Notes under the pieces: model-generated
Databases searched by the model: none
Seen by the model: only the letters and a program-made list of their open reading frames with translations
What the model was told of the DNA's origin: nothing
Position numbers and translations under genes: made by a program
Shown here: one piece after another, positions 28,489 to 37,562 of the stretch
Layout of the letters: each line of letters starts with the position of its first letter
Position numbering within the stretch: the stretch's first letter is position 1
Assembly: GCF_001565895.1 (NCBI RefSeq)
Contig: NZ_LSNE01000003.1
Location: forward strand, 1,036,380 to 1,100,379
Reading direction: 5' to 3'
DNA length: 64,000 bases
From: Paraglaciecola hydrolytica
GTDB lineage: Bacteria > Pseudomonadota > Gammaproteobacteria > Enterobacterales > Alteromonadaceae

Positions 28489-29895
28489 ATGATTGTTATT
28501 TCCGTGAAAGATACTCCCAAAAAAAAATCTGATCCTAAAGTCGAAAGACTCAAGATCCCACCTCATTCCATAGAAGCCGAACAATCGGTTTTGGGTAGTA
28601 TGCTGATTGCCCCCGATTCTTGGGACAAAGTCGCTGAATTAGTCACCGACGAAGATTTCTATAATCGTTCACATCAAATTATATTTCGCGCCATACTGCG
28701 TTTGTTAACCAAAAGCCATCCAGTTGATTTAATTACCGTTTCTGAAAATTTAGAAGAGCGTGATGAGCTCGATGATGCCGGTGGTTTTGCCTATTTGGGA
28801 GAATTGGCGCGCAATACACCTAGTGCTGCGAACGTAACGGCCTACGCGCAGATCATTAAAGAGCGTGCGGTAACACGTGAGCTCATTGGTGTTGCCCATG
28901 AGATAGCTGAAGCGGGTTATAATCCGGAAGGCCGCAATAGCGGTGAAATTCTGGATATGGCTGAGAGCAAGGTTTTTGAGATTGCCGAAAAACGAACGGG
29001 CAAAGACGAAGGTCCTAAGAATGTTGAGACCGTATTAGGTAAAACTATCGATCGTCTAGAAATCCTAGTTAAAAGTAATAAAGAAGTGACAGGAGTATCC
29101 ACCGGTTATACGGATTTAGATAAAAAAACCAGTGGTTTACAGCCTTCAGATTTGATCATCGTTGCTGCTCGTCCTTCTATGGGTAAAACCACCTTTGCGA
29201 TGAATTTGTGTGAAAACGCCATGTTACTGGAAACCAAACCCGTATTGGTATTCAGTCTTGAGATGCCTTCCGAACAGATCATGATGAGGATGTTAGCCTC
29301 ACTCAGCCGAGTAGACCAGACCAAGATCCGAACCGCTCAACTCAATGACGAAGATTGGGCGCGTATTTCCAATACCATGGCCATGCTCAAAGACAAAGAT
29401 AATTTATTTATTGATGATTCCTCTGGTTTAACGCCCATGGATGTGCGCACTCGAGCGCGTAAACTCGCTCGTGATAAAGGGGGGATCAGCTTGATAATGA
29501 TCGACTACTTGCAGTTAATGCGAGTACCGAGTCTAAGTGATAACCGTACCTTAGAAATTGCTGAAATCTCGCGCTCGTTAAAATCCTTAGCGAAAGAATT
29601 AGAAGTACCTGTGGTGGCACTGTCACAGCTAAACCGTAGTTTGGAACAACGTGCGGATAAACGTCCAATCAACTCTGATTTACGTGAATCAGGCTCTATC
29701 GAACAAGACGCCGACTTAATTATGTTTATTTACCGTGATGAGGTTTATCACGAAGAAAGCGCAGATAAAGGGGTGGCTGAAATCATAATCGGTAAACAGC
29801 GTAACGGCCCAATCGGCACCAGCCGTTTAACCTTTCAGGGCCAATTTTCTCGTTTTGATAATTATGCAGGGCCAGCGGTAGCAGACGATTATTAA
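28489..29895 (+). CDS. dnaB: replicative DNA helicase DnaB
   Basis: A 468-residue hexameric 5'-3' helicase of the replication fork. The N-terminal domain (IPPHSIEAEQSVLGSML) interacts with primase. The RecA-like C-terminal half holds Walker A ARPSMGKTT, LIMIDYLQLM (Walker B) and the ending KQRNGPIGT. No intein was seen. ATG 28489 and GTG 28504 are both possible starts, with no clear Shine-Dalgarno for either. In E. coli dnaB is next to alr; here the SMP-30 gene is convergent with it. Confidence 0.95.
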   Translation: MIVISVKDTPKKKSDPKVERLKIPPHSIEAEQSVLGSMLIAPDSWDKVAELVTDEDFYNRSHQIIFRAILRLLTKSHPVDLITVSENLEERDELDDAGGFAYLGELARNTPSAANVTAYAQIIKERAVTRELIGVAHEIAEAGYNPEGRNSGEILDMAESKVFEIAEKRTGKDEGPKNVETVLGKTIDRLEILVKSNKEVTGVSTGYTDLDKKTSGLQPSDLIIVAARPSMGKTTFAMNLCENAMLLETKPVLVFSLEMPSEQIMMRMLASLSRVDQTKIRTAQLNDEDWARISNTMAMLKDKDNLFIDDSSGLTPMDVRTRARKLARDKGGISLIMIDYLQLMRVPSLSDNRTLEIAEISRSLKSLAKELEVPVVALSQLNRSLEQRADKRPINSDLRESGSIEQDADLIMFIYRDEVYHEESADKGVAEIIIGKQRNGPIGTSRLTFQGQFSRFDNYAGPAVADDY

Positions 29896-29921
29896 AGACT
29901 TAGTTTCTTAAATCCATCTAA

Positions 29922-29961
29922 TGCCAGTTAAGGTTAAACTTAATTTTAACCTTAACTGGCA
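29922..29961. terminator. 17-bp perfect hairpin between dnaB and the SMP-30 gene
   Basis: Arms 29922-29938 and 29945-29961 (TGCCAGTTAAGG... and its complement) pair perfectly with a 6-base loop. It lies between the two convergent stops and probably ends or protects both transcripts. No T-run follows, so it is not a textbook intrinsic terminator. Confidence 0.6.
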
Positions 29962-29969
29962 ATTACGAA

Positions 29970-30929
29970 TTAATACGGCAGTCCAGCAATCGGGCTTGTT
30001 ATGGTAAATAACTTACCGCCTGCCGTGATTAATATTGTTTTGCGCTCTGGGCCACCAAAGGCAACGTTGGTCAACCGCGGGGCGATATCCAGTTTGGCAA
30101 GCTCCAAGCCTTGTGGCGACAAAACATATAATTTACCTGCTGTATGGCTTGCGACATATAAGTTTCCTGCGCAGTCCATCGCCATGCCATCAGGATGCGG
30201 TACTTCGGCAAACTCTTTACGTTCAGCAGTAGAACCATCTGAATTAACTGCGTAACGGCCAATTTTGCCATTAGCATCCCCAACATATAACCATTGCTGG
30301 TTGACTGATAGCGCAACGCCATTGGGTTTACGCAAAGTGCCATCCACTAGGCTGACTTCACCCTTGGCTGCAAGTCGATAAACTCCTGTCATGCCGGTTT
30401 GATTTGCACGACTACCTAACTGCCAGTCTGGATCGCTAAAATAGATATCTCCACGATTGGATATCGCTAAATCATTAGGTGAATTAAATTGTTTACCTTC
30501 AAAGGTATCGAGTACTTCACTGCGCTTTTTAGTTGTTAGGCTGTAACGAGTGATTCCTTGATCATCATGGGTAGTTGCAAGCAAATCTTGACCATCAGTA
30601 GCGAGCCCATTACTGCCAGCATTGTCGATAAATGGTGTGATTTTATTTGGTAAACTTAGTTGATGTATAACAGAGCGTGGGCCATTTTCCTGTGGCCCAC
30701 TAAAGTCCATTTCTGAAAATAAGAAACTGTTTAAAGACTCAATCCAAACTGGGCCTTCGAGAAAAACAAAGCCATCTGCAATCAAACTAACTGCGCTATC
30801 ACTTACAATAGTTTGTGTTTCACCAGCTATGCAATACGCCGGTAGCTGAGGTGTTTGGGCCGCAGTATTGGATGAATGACAGGCTAACAGTAGGATACTA
30901 GCCAACAAAGTAACAGCGGGATATTTCAT
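29970..30929 (-). CDS. SMP-30/gluconolactonase family lipoprotein
   Basis: A 319-residue lipoprotein with lipobox LLAC (C17). It is a six-bladed beta-propeller of the SMP-30/LRE group, seen from FLEGPVWIESLNSFLFSEM, SNGLATDGQDLL, FNSPNDLAI, YFSDPDW and RKPNGVALS. These carry the usual metal-binding Glu, Asn and Asp. The family hydrolyses sugar lactones, such as gluconolactone, in the periplasm, but the natural substrate here is unknown. It is monocistronic, convergent with dnaB. Confidence 0.87.
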   Translation of the reverse strand: MKYPAVTLLASILLLACHSSNTAAQTPQLPAYCIAGETQTIVSDSAVSLIADGFVFLEGPVWIESLNSFLFSEMDFSGPQENGPRSVIHQLSLPNKITPFIDNAGSNGLATDGQDLLATTHDDQGITRYSLTTKKRSEVLDTFEGKQFNSPNDLAISNRGDIYFSDPDWQLGSRANQTGMTGVYRLAAKGEVSLVDGTLRKPNGVALSVNQQWLYVGDANGKIGRYAVNSDGSTAERKEFAEVPHPDGMAMDCAGNLYVASHTAGKLYVLSPQGLELAKLDIAPRLTNVAFGGPERKTILITAGGKLFTITSPIAGLPY

Positions 30930-31106
30930 CTTTCTAAATCCATATTGAAAACGAAAGCAGTAGACTAATGAAATTTACGTATTTCACAATGCTTTTGCTT
31001 AATATTTATCGTTTGTTAAGGTGTTCAGAAGGGAATTAGGGCTGGTCAACTAAAACCAGCACTATCAATAAAATAACAAAAACTAAACTTTGCGAACACC
31101 ATTTTA

Positions 31107-33212
31107 TTAGTCATAAAAAGGTGAGCGAACTTCAGTGATATTTCTAAGTTCAACAGGGCGAGTGAGCTTTTGACCACCATCACGGGCAATGGGGATCCAA
31201 GGTAGTTTACCTCTGCCTCTAGCTGGCTCAAGGGTAAATAATTCAAAGGGTAGTGAGATATAAAATCCTTTGGTAAAACTACCTTCTCCATATTCTTCGG
31301 CAGATACGTTCGTAAAGGCCGCGTAAGCACCGACAATAATGCCGCTATCAAAACGTTTGGCAAAATCAATATTAACGCCTTTGTCTTTCGCTAAAAATTG
31401 TCCGGCACTGACTATTATTTGGGTATCGGGTAAAAACGAAGGTTGCCAATAGATACTTGCATGGCCAGTTAAAACTTTATAATCGAAAAAGTCCCAATCA
31501 TTTTCATAAGAGCGCTGTTGCACATAATTTACATCCACACCAAAAGCAAAGTTACTGTCAACTGGCCGATAGAGTAATTCACCACCAATGCCCCCAAACA
31601 TGCTTTCCAGATAACCTGCATAAGCTTGGGCATAAGTGTTTTCTGCTATGCGATCAAACCAACTTACATAGGCCGTTTCCATGGTGACTTTACTACGAGT
31701 GACGTACTCTCTTGCATAAGTTCTGACGCGCGGTACAGAAGTGTCTTGGTTATCTACCTTAAAAGTAAACTTATCGAAATTTTCGACAAGCGTGGCTTTA
31801 ACGCTACTCACAACGGAAAAATTATTAAAGGCATAACCTCCACTTAAGAATAAACCGCCTTGATAAAGGTAAAAATCTTCAGGGCTGCCAAAGGTCTGGA
31901 TCCAGAAACTATCAGCACTATAAAACACTCCAGACGTTCTGTTGGGTTTAAAGTTTTCTAGAGTATCTATGTCGGTATCCTGACGAAAGTAACTAGCCTT
32001 AATATCATTTTCCAAAGACTCTAGGCGAGCGGCGGACTTAAATTTTTCTGCATCTATAACCGTTTCCAACATCGGAACCGCGCCAGTAGTCTCTACAATG
32101 CTATATTTTTTAATGTCATTAGGGAGCTCTGAGGCAATAATGCGACCTACACGTTCAATCGCCTCATCTTTTTCTCTGTAGTTTAGTTGCATGCCATAAA
32201 AGGTCATTTCATCGGCAGTGGTATGGGTTGCACTAAGCGAAAAACCTCCCTGCGAGTACAGCTCATTATAAAGTCTATTACGATCTAACTCTTCCATTGA
32301 AGCAGCAGGCTGACTATTAAACAGTGGCCGTGGGGGACTATCAATTTTTGCTTGACTGACCGTATGCATATTAAATTTGTAACTCACACCAAAGCCTACA
32401 GTATTGCCCCGTTGATAGTTCAAACTAAAATCAAAATCCTGCCATTGATATACTGCGCCTAAATTCCAATAACTATCTTGTTGCAAATTACCAGCACGAT
32501 CATTGATATAGTTTTTTGCTTCGTATTCCAGCTTAAGCCTAAGCCCTTCGATAGGGGTTACATATTCAAGACCACCAAATAAAGCGGTGGTTCCGGTAAA
32601 AAATTTATCAAACTCAACTATACCACCACGACCTGAAAAACCTGATGTACGATTACAATATGAATCACTGAGTTCACAAAATGGATTAGATAGATTATCA
32701 CCGGTTCCGAGGTATCCCCATCCGAGACCTAAATGAAAATCGAAAGGACCGATGGCTTTACTAGCAGTAATATACTCACTGGCAAACCAGCCTGTACCAC
32801 CTATATCAGTAAATCCAACAGCAATGTTGGGTAAATAATAGTTCTCTTGCAATAAACGGAACTTAACATCAATACCTTTATCTTTAAGAGTTTGCTCACC
32901 ACTAAAAGAAGGTACATCACTGTATAAACGAGTGCGTGCGTCAGTATATCTGACAGTCGACTCCATCCAGGGAAAGAGCTGTAAGCTTGCTGACCAAAAA
33001 CGGTATTCTTCGTTATCAGTATAGTTAACACTTAAGCTACCATTAGCGGCCATACGTGCCGTTGGTACTTGCCATAGACCAACTCCACCACGCACCATTT
33101 GCGAAACTTGCCCATTGGAATATGGCAATTCGTTTGCTTGTGTTACCGCAAGGATTAATAGATAGCTAAGTAATAAACTCAATCTGGTCAGAAACAACGG
33201 TTTATAACTCAC
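31107..33212 (-). CDS. yjbH: YjbH-type outer-membrane exopolysaccharide protein
   Basis: A 701-residue outer-membrane protein of the YjbH family, last gene of a yjbEFGH-type operon. Signal peptide to about residue 27, then GGVGLWQVPTARMAANGSL and repeated beta-barrel strands such as VRYTDARTRLY and YEAKNYINDRAG. It ends with a short non-barrel tail. In E. coli the operon promotes an extracellular polysaccharide, and YjbH is a duplicated barrel possibly for export. It overlaps the yjbG-like gene by 4 bases, so translation is coupled. Confidence 0.85.
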   Translation of the reverse strand: MSYKPLFLTRLSLLLSYLLILAVTQANELPYSNGQVSQMVRGGVGLWQVPTARMAANGSLSVNYTDNEEYRFWSASLQLFPWMESTVRYTDARTRLYSDVPSFSGEQTLKDKGIDVKFRLLQENYYLPNIAVGFTDIGGTGWFASEYITASKAIGPFDFHLGLGWGYLGTGDNLSNPFCELSDSYCNRTSGFSGRGGIVEFDKFFTGTTALFGGLEYVTPIEGLRLKLEYEAKNYINDRAGNLQQDSYWNLGAVYQWQDFDFSLNYQRGNTVGFGVSYKFNMHTVSQAKIDSPPRPLFNSQPAASMEELDRNRLYNELYSQGGFSLSATHTTADEMTFYGMQLNYREKDEAIERVGRIIASELPNDIKKYSIVETTGAVPMLETVIDAEKFKSAARLESLENDIKASYFRQDTDIDTLENFKPNRTSGVFYSADSFWIQTFGSPEDFYLYQGGLFLSGGYAFNNFSVVSSVKATLVENFDKFTFKVDNQDTSVPRVRTYAREYVTRSKVTMETAYVSWFDRIAENTYAQAYAGYLESMFGGIGGELLYRPVDSNFAFGVDVNYVQQRSYENDWDFFDYKVLTGHASIYWQPSFLPDTQIIVSAGQFLAKDKGVNIDFAKRFDSGIIVGAYAAFTNVSAEEYGEGSFTKGFYISLPFELFTLEPARGRGKLPWIPIARDGGQKLTRPVELRNITEVRSPFYD

Positions 33213-33958
33213 TGAACAATCCTATTTTTGGCTAACATAACAATTTGTTCGTTTAATAAGCTGTTATCCTGAAAGAATTGCGATTCTGGCAATGGCAAGT
33301 AAATCTGACTGCCCGGCATAACATCAACGCATTCCGTATTCCAATATGCAATGCCAATTTTTTTAGTAGTGCCATCAGGTTGGATAAGGTAAGCATAATC
33401 GTGATTGATTAGGTCTTCCGATAAGGCTCTAATATGCTGGTGAGCACATTGTTTATTACTTAGATCAATTGAGAAAGTAGCGCTAATTAATCCAAATACA
33501 CTGGCAGACTTCGGTCGTGTTATAAGATCTAAGCGATATGAACCATTTTCAAAGCGAGGATTATTGTTGGCATTCATTTGTGCTGCATCATAATCAATTT
33601 TGATATTAACGCGTTCGGCTAAGTTCCATTGATTGATTTGTCCAATTAAGCCATTCACTTTGGTGGCATCTTCTTGACTCAAAGATAATTGTATATATGC
33701 AAGTCGGTTAATGATCTCACGTCGCTGTTTTTCTACCAATAGCGACTCTAAGCGATATAAAGCACTAGCCGGCCAATACCATTGCTGGTTTTCGGTTACT
33801 TTAGCGAGCACTTCAACTAAACGGGGATTATTTGCAAAACTATAAAATTCGTTATTTACTTGGATAGATACCTTAGCAGAGGCGCTAAACGTAGAAGCTA
33901 AAAAATAGAGAATGAGTAAGCGAGGTGTCAATTTAGAGTTTCCATTTAAAAGCATCAA
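33209..33958 (-). CDS. yjbG: YjbG/GfcC-type periplasmic polysaccharide protein
   Basis: A 249-residue exported protein with signal peptide (LILYFLASTFSASA). It is the GfcC/YjbG family, beta-rich domains with a helical segment, and a C-terminal PGSQIYLPLPES segment. GfcC proteins occur beside YjbH/GfcD barrels in capsule or exopolysaccharide operons and are thought to act in the periplasm. It follows the yjbF-like gene after 5 bases and overlaps the yjbH-like gene. Confidence 0.8.
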   Translation of the reverse strand: MMLLNGNSKLTPRLLILYFLASTFSASAKVSIQVNNEFYSFANNPRLVEVLAKVTENQQWYWPASALYRLESLLVEKQRREIINRLAYIQLSLSQEDATKVNGLIGQINQWNLAERVNIKIDYDAAQMNANNNPRFENGSYRLDLITRPKSASVFGLISATFSIDLSNKQCAHQHIRALSEDLINHDYAYLIQPDGTTKKIGIAYWNTECVDVMPGSQIYLPLPESQFFQDNSLLNEQIVMLAKNRIVQ

Positions 33959-33963
33959 AAATT

Positions 33964-34644
33964 TTAGAGCCTTAATGCCCTGCTAATATAGGTTATATCA
34001 ACAAAATCACTGTTTGGCGTAATTTTTTGATTACTACGTATGACTCTGCCTGATGATTTGTTAAGCCAGAACTGATTTAGCCATTCACTTTCACTAAAAT
34101 CATGATCGTTGTTTTCGATTACCCTTACGCGTTCTTCTATTAAAACAACTTCTATATTTTGTTCTAGAATAGCCAAGACTTGAGATCCCTTTTGAGAAAA
34201 TACCGAATCTAGTTGAACGCCAAAATGAGAACCATCAAAGTCTATCTCTCTTTGCCAAGTGGCAGAATCTTTGATAGCCAAAGGATGGATTAGAGGATCT
34301 TCCACATCGGCCGTGACAAAATCAAGATTATGATCCAACGAAAGAGTTTTTATAATTCGTCCATTTTGCTCAATCAAAGACGCCTTATCTGACGAAATCC
34401 ACTTATATTCATCGTTTTCAATAAAAGCCAGAGCAAGCACAATAGTAGGGAAACTTCCTTTTTTAACGTAAATAAGATCAACAGGAGATTGACTGATATC
34501 ATTTGTTTGCAAAATTATGTCTTGTGATTCATCGAAGGCTAATTTTAGAGTTCGTAAATAGGCTTGATGAGTTGATGAACAAGAGGATAATAAACTTAAC
34601 AATATAAAAATATAATAATAGCTATAGATTCGACTCATTGGCAT
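33964..34644 (-). CDS. yjbF: YjbF/GfcB-type lipoprotein
   Basis: A 226-residue lipoprotein with lipobox LLSSC near residue 21. The mature part is beta-rich, with QREIDFDGSHFGVQLD and the conserved DFVDITYISR ending, as in YjbF/GfcB (DUF2886-like) lipoproteins of group 4 capsule or exopolysaccharide operons. The role is accessory and unknown. It is separated from the upstream yjbE-like gene by 75 bases holding a strong terminator, so its expression is probably lower. Confidence 0.8.
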   Translation of the reverse strand: MPMSRIYSYYYIFILLSLLSSCSSTHQAYLRTLKLAFDESQDIILQTNDISQSPVDLIYVKKGSFPTIVLALAFIENDEYKWISSDKASLIEQNGRIIKTLSLDHNLDFVTADVEDPLIHPLAIKDSATWQREIDFDGSHFGVQLDSVFSQKGSQVLAILEQNIEVVLIEERVRVIENNDHDFSESEWLNQFWLNKSSGRVIRSNQKITPNSDFVDITYISRALRL

Positions 34645-34676
34645 ATTGTTCTGTTATATCTAGGCAGTGATTTACA

Positions 34677-34705
34677 ATAAAAAAGCCGCCCATTAGGCGG
34701 CTCGT
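34677..34705 (-). terminator. intercistronic terminator in the yjb-type operon
   Basis: On the minus strand AGCCGCC TAATG GGCGGCT is followed by a run of six T. It is a canonical intrinsic terminator (core 34684-34702) located after the yjbE-like gene and before the yjbF-like gene, so it should reduce readthrough into yjbFGH. Confidence 0.85.
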
Positions 34706-34719
34706 AAAATAACAACTTC

Positions 34720-35127
34720 TTAGCTAGGGATAGTAGGAAGATAAGTAAATGTTACAGGGACATAAATTGTCGTAGTTCCAGATACGGTTACTGTTACATT
34801 AGTACCGATACATACTCCGTCCACTAATGGATCATCACCTTCACATACTGGGTCAGTTGGCCCAACAGGCACACACACACCACCAACCAAAACCTCATCA
34901 CTCTCACATACTGGAGGCTTAATTGGAGCTTTGACTATTCTGCCATTACTATTCGCAACACCAGCAACAATTAAGCCACCTACCACAGTACCAACGATAA
35001 CTGCGGTCTTTTTCATTTCACCAGAGGCCCAAACAGAACCCTCAGAACCACCAGCCATTTCGTCTGCGTGCAAACCACTCGAAATTAACAAACCAGCACT
35101 TAATAATGCCATAGCAATTTTTTTCAT
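34720..35127 (-). CDS. YjbE/GfcA-position small secreted protein with repeated Cys modules
   Basis: A 135-residue protein with signal peptide (to about residue 21) and a membrane-like stretch VIVGTVVGGLIVAGVA (about 43-58). A duplicated module PVCESDEVLVGGVC (73-85) and PVCEGDDPLVDGVC (94-106) has four cysteines (C74, C85, C95, C106). A Thr/Val-rich tail TVTVSGTTTIYVP follows. It is first gene of the yjb-type operon, the place of YjbE/GfcA in E. coli, but the sequence similarity is limited to size, secretion and Thr richness. Function unknown. Confidence 0.7.
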   Translation of the reverse strand: MKKIAMALLSAGLLISSGLHADEMAGGSEGSVWASGEMKKTAVIVGTVVGGLIVAGVANSNGRIVKAPIKPPVCESDEVLVGGVCVPVGPTDPVCEGDDPLVDGVCIGTNVTVTVSGTTTIYVPVTFTYLPTIPS

Positions 35128-35156
35128 AAAAAATCCTTATTAAAATAATTATCCGT

Positions 35157-35185
35157 ATACTAATGCAAGCTTGAAGTGATCTCAA
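35157..35185 (-). promoter_or_regulatory. candidate promoter of the yjb-type operon
   Basis: On the minus strand TTGAGA (35180-35185) and TAGTAT (35157-35162) are separated by 17 bases and lie about 30 bases upstream of the first gene start, with AAGGA before the ATG. It overlaps the region used by the divergent solute-binding gene. Confidence 0.45.
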
Positions 35186-35193
35186 TGCTTATT

Positions 35194-35220
35194 TTGACAG
35201 CAATAATGGCTGGCTATAAC
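35194..35220 (+). promoter_or_regulatory. candidate promoter of the solute-binding protein gene
   Basis: A perfect TTGACA (35194-35199) is followed after 15 bases by TATAAC (35215-35220), 35 bases before the TTG start. The spacer is shorter than ideal, but the hexamers are good. Confidence 0.45.
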
Positions 35221-35254
35221 ATCTGATATCAACATCTTAACAAAAGGAGATGCA

Positions 35255-35953
35255 TTGAAAATAATAACCTTAGTGGTGATTATTTTGTTAGCGTGTAATT
35301 GTCACGCAAAAAACAAAATAGTATTAGCTGCAGAGGATAGTTGGCCACCTTTTTCTCGCAGTGATGGTGAGGGTATTTCGCAGCAAACTATTTTACAGGC
35401 ATACCAGTTAGTGGGTGTAGAAGTGGAATTTGTTGTTGTGCCTTATGCCAGAGCACTGCATATGGCCAAAATGGGTGAGGCAGATGGTGCGTTTAATGTC
35501 ACTAAGCAGCAGAGTACCATTGCGCAATTTAGTTTTGGTGAAGAGCCTTTATTACAAGCAAAGGCCAGCTTCTATTATCCTTCCACGTCGCACTTAGATT
35601 TCACGTCCATTAATGAAGCACCTGATAGTTTAGTTATCGCTTTGATACTGGGATATGAATACGGAGAGTCGTATGAAATGAACCGTAGTAGATTTAAAGA
35701 AATTAGAGTATCTAATCAAATTCAAATCATTAATTTAATGCTGAAAAACCGCGTAGATATGGCCATCATGTTTGATGATGTTGCTGAGTTTTATTTAAGT
35801 AAAATGCAAGTTCCAACGACTATCCTTAAAAAAGGTCAGGTAAATCACATCAGTGATATCTATGTAGCGTTTAACAACAAACCTGAAATTCAGCCGTTAA
35901 TTGACAAATTGGATCTGGGTTTACGTTTGATGCGAAGCGTTGAGCAGCCCTAA
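35255..35953 (+). CDS. solitary periplasmic solute-binding protein (SBP_bac_3-like)
   Basis: A 232-residue exported protein. Start TTG 35255 has AAGGAGA four bases upstream. Signal peptide MKIITLVVIILLAC, which may be a lipobox (LLAC). The mature part begins VLAAEDSWPPFSRSDGEG and continues with ARALHMAKMGEADGAFN, typical of family 3 amino-acid-binding-like proteins. The protein is short and no ABC permease or ATPase lies nearby, so a sensory or non-transport role is likely. Divergent from the yjb-type operon. Confidence 0.8.
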   Translation: MKIITLVVIILLACNCHAKNKIVLAAEDSWPPFSRSDGEGISQQTILQAYQLVGVEVEFVVVPYARALHMAKMGEADGAFNVTKQQSTIAQFSFGEEPLLQAKASFYYPSTSHLDFTSINEAPDSLVIALILGYEYGESYEMNRSRFKEIRVSNQIQIINLMLKNRVDMAIMFDDVAEFYLSKMQVPTTILKKGQVNHISDIYVAFNNKPEIQPLIDKLDLGLRLMRSVEQP

Positions 35954-36148
35954 AAATAACCTTATCTGCCTATTTGCTACTATTGTTATTCGCAGTTTTT
36001 GTAGAGTTATCACCTCCGTTTATAGTAATTATTCGCTAAAAAATCCCCTCATCTGATATGTGCCACTTAGTTTGTTATGTTACATTCCGTCTTGCAGAGA
36101 TATCAAAAAAACAATAATAAACTCATGGAGTTAGATGATTCTGTAAGT

Positions 36149-36179
36149 AGTGTTGAAATAATTCAATAAAGACAACACT
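36149..36179. repeat. 7-bp inverted repeat upstream of the malic enzyme gene
   Basis: AGTGTTG (36149-36155) and CAACACT (36173-36179) are separated by 17 bases, about 35 bases before the malic enzyme ATG. It could be an operator or chance. The rest of the 35954-36213 gap shows no gene. Confidence 0.3.
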
Positions 36180-36213
36180 TTAGCTATTCACCCTACACAG
36201 GACTAACACATCA

Positions 36214-37464
36214 ATGACTGATTTTCGTCAACAAGCACTTGATTATCACGCTTTGCCCACGCCGGGAAAAATTAGCATCGAAATAACTAAACCCGCCGAA
36301 AGTGTCACCGATCTTGCGTTAGCATACAGCCCTGGTGTTGCTGAACCAGTGCGCGAAATTGCGGCTAATCCAGATGCGGCATATCAATATACAGCCAAAG
36401 GTAATTTGGTCGCTGTTATCTCCAATGGTACGGCTATTCTGGGCTTAGGTAATTTAGGCCCATTGGCTTCTAAACCTGTCATGGAAGGCAAAGCGTTACT
36501 CTTCAAACGTTTTGCTGGGATAGATTCCATCGATATTGAAGTAAGTCACAGCAGCACCGACGATTTTATTAATACTGTGGCTAATATAGCTGATACGTTT
36601 GGGGGCATAAATCTCGAAGATATTAAGGCTCCAGAATGTTTTGTGATTGAAAAGGCACTTATTGAGCGCTGTAATATTCCAGTTTTCCATGATGATCAAC
36701 ATGGCACTGCTATTGTGACCGCGGCAGGTATGTTGAATGCTCTTGAAGTGCAAGGCAAAGAAATAAGCGAAGTGACTGTAGTGTGCATGGGGGCAGGCGC
36801 TGCCGCAATTGCTTGCATGGAGCTACTGGTAAAATGTGGGGCAAAACGCGAGCGTATTTATATGCTCGACAGACAAGGTGTTATCCATACTCGGCGTAGT
36901 GATCTAACAGAATATAAGTCCTTGTTTGCCAATAATACCGACAAGCGCACTTTAGAAGATGCCTTAGAAAATGCCGATGTTTTTGTTGGGGTATCTGGGC
37001 CTGATGTATTGCCTCCCGAAGCTTTAGCCCTAATGGCGGCTAATCCTATTGTGTTTGCCTGCTCTAATCCTGACCCTGAAATCAAACCTGAAATAGCCCA
37101 CGCTGTTAGAAGTGATTTGATTATGGCGACGGGGCGCTCAGACTACCCCAATCAAGTGAACAACGTATTGTGTTTCCCGTTTATTTTTCGTGGCGCTTTG
37201 GATGTTCGTGCGGCACGAATTAATGATGAAATGAAAATTGCCGCAGTGGATGCTATTCGTTCAATCGCTAAAGAACCAGTACCTGAATCTGTGTTAAAAG
37301 CCAGTAAGGTAACAAGTTTGAGTTTTGGTAAGGATTACATCATTCCCAAACCTATGGATCCTCGTTTACTCAAACGTGTAGCCAAAGCTGTGGCGCTAGC
37401 GGCTATTGAGTCAGGAGTGGCGAGAATAACCACATTACCTGTGGACTATATGTCTGAACTCTAA
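36214..37464 (+). CDS. NADP-type malic enzyme (short form)
   Basis: A 416-residue malic enzyme that decarboxylates malate to pyruvate with reduction of NAD(P). It has LALAYSPGVAEPVREI, the catalytic Lys region VMEGKALLFKRFAGID, the metal-site DIKAPECFVIE, FHDDQHGTAIV, the Rossmann motif CMGAGAAAIA and ACSNPDPEI. It lacks the C-terminal phosphotransacetylase domain of the long MaeB, so it is the short bacterial form. Cytoplasmic. Convergent with the DUF1439-like gene. Confidence 0.92.
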   Translation: MTDFRQQALDYHALPTPGKISIEITKPAESVTDLALAYSPGVAEPVREIAANPDAAYQYTAKGNLVAVISNGTAILGLGNLGPLASKPVMEGKALLFKRFAGIDSIDIEVSHSSTDDFINTVANIADTFGGINLEDIKAPECFVIEKALIERCNIPVFHDDQHGTAIVTAAGMLNALEVQGKEISEVTVVCMGAGAAAIACMELLVKCGAKRERIYMLDRQGVIHTRRSDLTEYKSLFANNTDKRTLEDALENADVFVGVSGPDVLPPEALALMAANPIVFACSNPDPEIKPEIAHAVRSDLIMATGRSDYPNQVNNVLCFPFIFRGALDVRAARINDEMKIAAVDAIRSIAKEPVPESVLKASKVTSLSFGKDYIIPKPMDPRLLKRVAKAVALAAIESGVARITTLPVDYMSEL

Positions 37465-37562
37465 GGCTTAAGTTTTTTGCTCAGCAACCTCAATTTCGGA
37501 TAAGAACCCTAGACTGTCTAGCTTCTTCGCTCGAATGAATAAGATAGACAGTACTATATATG

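Noticed and set aside
31046-31369. Minus-strand frame in a second phase at the 3' end of yjbH
   Set aside because: It overlaps the yjbH-type gene on the same strand in another phase and has no known domain. The yjbH frame has a proper stop and family pattern.
37513-37552. Inverted repeat ACTGTCTA / TAGACAGT between the malic enzyme and DUF1439-like genes
   Set aside because: Only 8-bp arms with a 24-base loop and no T-run. Position between convergent genes suggests weak termination but is not convincing.
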